From contig CAAGAU010000040.1 in assembly GCA_900767885.1 (NCBI GenBank), forward strand, positions 1-64,000: a stretch of 64,000 bases of DNA, written 5' to 3'. This DNA is from Clostridia bacterium (GTDB lineage: Bacteria; Bacillota; Clostridia; Christensenellales; Borkfalkiaceae). Positions 62,136 through 64,000 of the stretch are shown here, piece by piece. The notes below the pieces were generated by a model that did not search any database, was not told where the DNA came from, and saw only the letters and a program-made list of their open reading frames with translations. Position 1 is the stretch's first letter. Each line of letters begins with the position of its first letter. Both the position numbers and the translations under genes were made by a program.

Positions 62136-63350
62136 ATGGATTTACGCAATTATTACGGCGATACCGCCGACGAGAAAGTCCTGCTTGCCCGCATAGAAAA
62201 AGTAAAAGACGCGTTTTATTCGCACGAAAAAGTTAAACCCGAAAGGATTTTTTCCTCGTCGGGGCGCGCCGAAATTCTCGGCAACCATACCGACCATAAC
62301 CACGGTAAAGTTTTGGTGGCGGCTATATCGTGCGACATTCTGGCGGCGGTTAAAAAGACCGACGACGGCGTTATTAAAATTTGTTCCGAGGGGTATCTTC
62401 CGTTTACCGTGAACGTGAACGATTCAGCCGTTCGCGAGAACGAAAAAGGCACTTCCGTCGCGCTTACGCGCGGCGTTGCGGCTGCGATAAAAAACCGCGG
62501 CGAAAATATAGGCGGTTTTACCGCGTATTTAACCAGCAACGTTTTCGGCGGAGCGGGCGTTTCCTCTTCGGCGGCGTATGAGGTTTTAATTGCGGAAATA
62601 CTTAACGTACTGTACCTCGACGGAAAACTTTCGGCGGTAGATAAGGCGATTATCGCGCAGTACAGCGAAAACGTTTACTTCGGCAAGCCCTGCGGACTTC
62701 TGGATCAGAGCGGTATTGCGATAGGTTCGCTTTCCGCGCTCGACTTTGCCGTTCCATCCGCGCCCACGGTCAAAAAAACAGATATGATTAAGGGTTACAC
62801 CCTCGTTATAACCAACACGGGCGGCAGCCACGCCGCGCTTACCGAACATTATGCGGCTATCCGCTCCGAAATGGAGCAGGTCGCGGCGTATTTCGGCGAA
62901 AAGGTTTTACGCGACGTACCCAAGGAAAAATTTTACGCCGATATCAAGGGTGTTGCCAAGAAAATTTCGGGCAGGGCGGCACTTCGCGCAATGCACTTTT
63001 ACGACGAAAACGAACGCGTCGACGAGGCGGTAGCCGCACTTGAAAAGGGCGACGAAAAAGCATTTTTAAGCGCGGTGAACGGTTCGGGACTTTCCTCGCT
63101 TATACGCCTGCAAAACTGCGCCGTTCCGGGCGAAACCGAACAGCGCGTGGTACTCGGCATAGAACTTTCGCGCGAAATAATAAAACGCGGCGCGGTACGC
63201 GTACACGGCGGCGGCTTTGCGGGGTCGATACTCGCCGTAATCGCCGACGAAGAAGTTGAAAATTACCGTGCGGAAATGGGCAAAGTTTTCGGCAAAGACA
63301 ACGTATTTACCGCAAGCGTCCGTCCGCTCGGCACTGCGGAAATAAAATAA
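62136..63350 (+). CDS. galK: galactokinase-type GHMP kinase
   Basis: The enzyme should phosphorylate galactose to galactose-1-phosphate, feeding sugar released by the GH36 enzyme into the Leloir pathway. The 404-residue protein has GRAEILGNHTDHNHGKVL (galactokinase signature), VFGGAGVSSSAAYEVLIAE (GHMP ATP-binding), CGLLDQSGIAIGS and RVHGGGFAGSILAVI. The ATG at 62136 has CGGAGAAATT ahead of it. galT and galE are not in the window. A related sugar kinase of the same family cannot be excluded. Confidence 0.88.
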   Translation: MDLRNYYGDTADEKVLLARIEKVKDAFYSHEKVKPERIFSSSGRAEILGNHTDHNHGKVLVAAISCDILAAVKKTDDGVIKICSEGYLPFTVNVNDSAVRENEKGTSVALTRGVAAAIKNRGENIGGFTAYLTSNVFGGAGVSSSAAYEVLIAEILNVLYLDGKLSAVDKAIIAQYSENVYFGKPCGLLDQSGIAIGSLSALDFAVPSAPTVKKTDMIKGYTLVITNTGGSHAALTEHYAAIRSEMEQVAAYFGEKVLRDVPKEKFYADIKGVAKKISGRAALRAMHFYDENERVDEAVAALEKGDEKAFLSAVNGSGLSSLIRLQNCAVPGETEQRVVLGIELSREIIKRGAVRVHGGGFAGSILAVIADEEVENYRAEMGKVFGKDNVFTASVRPLGTAEIK

Positions 63351-63363
63351 ATAAGTTAAATGC

Positions 63364-63400
63364 GAACGCGGGGTTGCCGATTTTCGGCAACCCCGCGTTC
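63364..63400 (+). terminator. hairpin terminator after galK
   Basis: gaacgcggggttgccga (63364-63380) pairs perfectly with 63384-63400 around TTT; no long T-run follows, so it may be a strong pause or mRNA-end hairpin. Confidence 0.7.
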
Positions 63401-63571
63401 TATATGTACGATTCTCCATTGTATGATCTTATTTTATTATTTCGTCAAACTTTCACTCGTTATAATTACATTTTAACAGTTCACCGCTAATTTGTCAACC
63501 GTTTAACGCTATATAATTAACGATAAAATGATATATACTTATAACATTGACAAAGTGAGAGGGAAAGCGTT

Positions 63572-63883
63572 TTGGATATAGTCGGAAAAATTGACGAAAT
63601 GCGCAAAGAGAGAGGTTGGTCGGTAAACAGACTCGCCACCGAGGCAATGCTTACGCAAAGCACTGTTGCCAATATGTTTAAAAGCGGCGCGGAGCCGAAG
63701 ATTGTCACGCTCCGGGCGCTGTGCGAGGCGTTAGGCGTAACTTTATCGGAATTCTTCTACGAGGGCGATTCCGTAACCGCCTCGCCGAGGACTATGGAAC
63801 TATTGTTTGCTTACGAGCGGCTTGCCGAAAAGGAAAAAAGAGCCGTTTACGAATTGATAAAAAATCTTGTAAAAAAAGAATAG
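63572..63883 (+). CDS. XRE-family transcriptional regulator
   Basis: The 103-residue DNA-binding protein has a helix-turn-helix in residues ~10-60: MRKERGWSVNRLATEAMLTQ, STVANMFKSGAEPKIVTLRA, LCEALGVTLSEFFY. The C-terminal ~35 residues (LLFAYERLAEKEKRAVYEL) may dimerise. The start is TTG, preceded by GAGAGGGAA. A possible promoter lies upstream (TTTAAC at 63502, TAAAAT at 63524), but it is weak. A strong terminator follows. Target unknown. Confidence 0.9.
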   Translation: MDIVGKIDEMRKERGWSVNRLATEAMLTQSTVANMFKSGAEPKIVTLRALCEALGVTLSEFFYEGDSVTASPRTMELLFAYERLAEKEKRAVYELIKNLVKKE

Positions 63884-63892
63884 AAATTGCAG

Positions 63893-63933
63893 ACCGCCGC
63901 GAGGAGTAAAAACACCCCTCGCGGCGGTTTTTT
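63893..63933 (+). terminator. Rho-independent terminator after XRE regulator
   Basis: accgccgcgagg (63893-63904) pairs with cctcgcggcggt (63917-63928), followed by TTTTT. Confidence 0.92.
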
Positions 63934-63969
63934 AAACGGAAATATAATTTATCGTTTTGTCGGTGAACG

Positions 63970-64000
63970 GCGTAAAAAGTACGTTACGTCGAGCGCAGGC
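63970..64000. repeat. intergenic repeat element, partial copy at window edge
   Basis: gcgtaaaaagtacgtta followed by cgtcgagcgcaggc is similar to the element at 60220-60285 (taaaaaagtacgtca, then tattgagcgtcagcg). It is cut off by the window end, so the full length is not known. Confidence 0.45.

Noticed and set aside
1..64000. CRISPR array, phage or transposase signal
   Set aside because: No regularly spaced identical repeats, and no integrase, portal, terminase, transposase or recombinase motifs were found in any frame.

Overview
The window is a chromosomal segment of a Gram-positive, low-to-moderate G+C anaerobe of the Firmicutes, most likely an uncultured gut Clostridia (Christensenellales-like; this placement is inference). 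The signs are HprK, a Veg-family protein, a PyrR-type attenuator, sigma-A promoters with 17-bp spacers, strong Shine-Dalgarno sequences, pyruvate formate-lyase and lipoproteins with Gram-positive lipoboxes. I saw no tRNA, rRNA, CRISPR array, integrase or transposase.

Region 1 (1-26063) is a carbohydrate-foraging locus. About 1 kb of AT-rich, apparently decayed DNA precedes a GH36 alpha-galactosidase (1056-2663). A long collinear series follows from 3003 to 23408: a small lipoprotein, a 66-residue protein with a DVITTS motif, a large secreted repeat protein, an ABC sugar importer (binding protein and two permeases, no ATPase), a 1003-residue surface protein, a DUF4838 lipoprotein, a Big2/beta-helix lipoprotein, a perfect 17-bp hairpin, then three cytoplasmic enzymes (ADP-ribosylglycohydrolase family, GH2, GH38). 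An AraC-type regulator (minus) is divergent from a CE15-like esterase and an SGNH hydrolase. The GH36 gene and the long operon have nearly identical promoters: two TGCAAT boxes exactly 21 bp apart, the second touching the -35 box. A related TGCAAT pair lies in the regulator's own promoter. This defines a candidate AraC regulon.

Region 2 (26079-32540) holds a YitT membrane protein, a secreted metallophosphoesterase and a uracil-salvage group: a uracil permease behind a PyrR-like attenuator, and two different uracil phosphoribosyltransferases on either side of a DUF523 gene. Region 3 (32762-44072) has an unusual 924-residue helical-repeat lipoprotein, an isolated murG, an overlapping run of glpK, a lipase-like hydrolase, cca, uvrC and hprK, then a minus-strand pair (HIT protein and a hypothetical). 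Region 4 (44271-51957) has pflB-pflA and the str cluster rpsL-rpsG-fusA-tuf, with a 220-nt structured spacer between rpsL and rpsG.

Region 5 (52071-64000) has an AEC transporter, two zinc-ribbon proteins, veg, then on the minus strand the conserved block rpsB-tsf, pyrH, frr-uppS-cdsA-dxr-rseP. It closes with a galactokinase-type GHMP kinase and an XRE regulator on the plus strand. A short intergenic repeat occurs near 60220 and again, cut by the window edge, at 63970-64000. The GH36 enzyme (releases galactose), the importer, galK and hprK together suggest that galactose-containing glycans are used under carbon-catabolite control; this link is inference.
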